NCBI GenBank assembly: GCA_002762705.1
Contig: PCVE01000064.1
Coordinates: forward strand, 1 to 5,116
Length of the DNA: 5,116 bases
Source of the DNA: Candidatus Woesearchaeota archaeon CG11_big_fil_rev_8_21_14_0_20_43_8
GTDB lineage: Archaea > Nanobdellota > Nanobdellia > Woesearchaeales > CG08-08-20-14
Reading direction: 5' to 3'
The translations under genes were made by a program, and so were the position numbers. The notes beneath the pieces are model-generated. The model was not told the origin of the DNA and made no database searches. It saw nothing but the letters and a program-made list of their open reading frames with translations. Positions 4,896 through 5,116 of this stretch are shown here, piece after piece (the first letter of the stretch is position 1; every line of letters starts with the position of its first letter).

Positions 4896-5116
4896 ATGAA
4901 TGAAATAAAAAAGACTAGTTGGTTCAAGAAAAGTGTAGTGGGCACAGCTATTATATCTATGCTCGGTGTAGGTTATTCGATGTGCGGCAATGACGGGAAA
5001 GCTCCGGGATTTATACCAAAACATGATAATGACACGCTATTGATGTTTCTTAAAAATGGAAAGACTCTTCAGGATGTAGAGCTTTTATATGACAAAGACG
5101 ATGATATCGAGTTCGA
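4896..5116 (+). CDS. Unrecognised exported or membrane-anchored protein, 5' part only
   Basis: The frame is open from the ATG at 4896 to the window edge, 73 codons, so the C-terminus is missing. The N-terminus has a basic start (KKTSWFKK, 5-12) and a hydrophobic, glycine-containing stretch (SVVGTAIISMLGVGYSMCG, 13-31), which looks like a signal peptide or single membrane anchor. Cys30 follows the stretch, suggesting a lipoprotein, but the residues before it (YSM) do not fit the usual lipobox, which wants a small residue at -1. The mature part begins with a polar linker (NDGKAPGFIPKHDNDT) and continues with TLLMFLKNGKTLQDVELLY and an acidic KDDDIEF stretch. No domain can be recognised. The start is supported by the G7 site and the TATA box about 70 bases upstream; it seems to be an independent transcription unit. 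The reverse-strand open frame over the same region is a shadow. Confidence 0.72.
   Translation, partial: MNEIKKTSWFKKSVVGTAIISMLGVGYSMCGNDGKAPGFIPKHDNDTLLMFLKNGKTLQDVELLYDKDDDIEF

Noticed and set aside
4788..5024. Minus-strand open frame of 78 codons at the right end
   Set aside because: It runs across the promoter and Shine-Dalgarno of the final plus-strand gene, and has no recognisable features of its own.
1..5116. CRISPR array, tRNA or rRNA gene, insertion sequence or defence system
   Set aside because: No spaced direct repeats, cloverleaf-type sequence, rRNA blocks, transposase motifs or terminal inverted repeats were seen on reading both strands; the window is ordinary compact chromosome.

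Overview
The window reads as archaeal chromosome. Evidence: AT-rich TATA/BRE-type promoters sit at a fixed distance upstream of genes, three of the transcripts look leaderless, one gene carries a Shine-Dalgarno of the archaeal GAGGTG type, and the gene set includes NurA and a stand-alone Lrp/AsnC effector (RAM) domain. Isoleucine ATA and arginine AGA/AGG codons are frequent. The combination of a UbiB-type kinase with a phasin-like protein and compact gene packing would suit a DPANN-type lineage (for example Woesearchaeota-like), but that placement is an inference and cannot be settled from this sequence.

Layout. Positions 1-49 hold a TATA box for a two-gene unit on the + strand: a NOL1/NOP2/Sun RNA cytosine-5 methyltransferase (50-967), followed after one base by a NurA-family nuclease (969-1997). 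The NurA stop codon directly abuts the stop codon of a convergent minus-strand gene (1998-2318) encoding a stand-alone RAM domain with an acidic tail. A 113-base divergent promoter region (2319-2431) separates that gene from a UbiB/ABC1-family atypical kinase with two C-terminal membrane segments (2432-4099). Downstream, with its own TATA box and a strong Shine-Dalgarno, lies a phasin-like (COG3937-type) coiled-coil protein with a very basic tail (4180-4611). A possible small membrane protein (4616-4777) and an AT-rich promoter region follow. The last gene (4896 to the window end) is the start of an unrecognised protein with an N-terminal signal or membrane segment, cut off by the window edge.

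How the genes fit together. The first pair serves information processing (RNA modification and DNA end processing). The UbiB plus phasin-like pair is the most interesting unit: one partner is a membrane-anchored ATP-binding protein of the family that supports isoprenoid-lipid metabolism, the other a protein of a type related to coats of lipid or polyester granules. A joint role in handling a lipid or isoprenoid is plausible but unproven. No CRISPR array, tRNA, rRNA, insertion sequence or defence system is visible.
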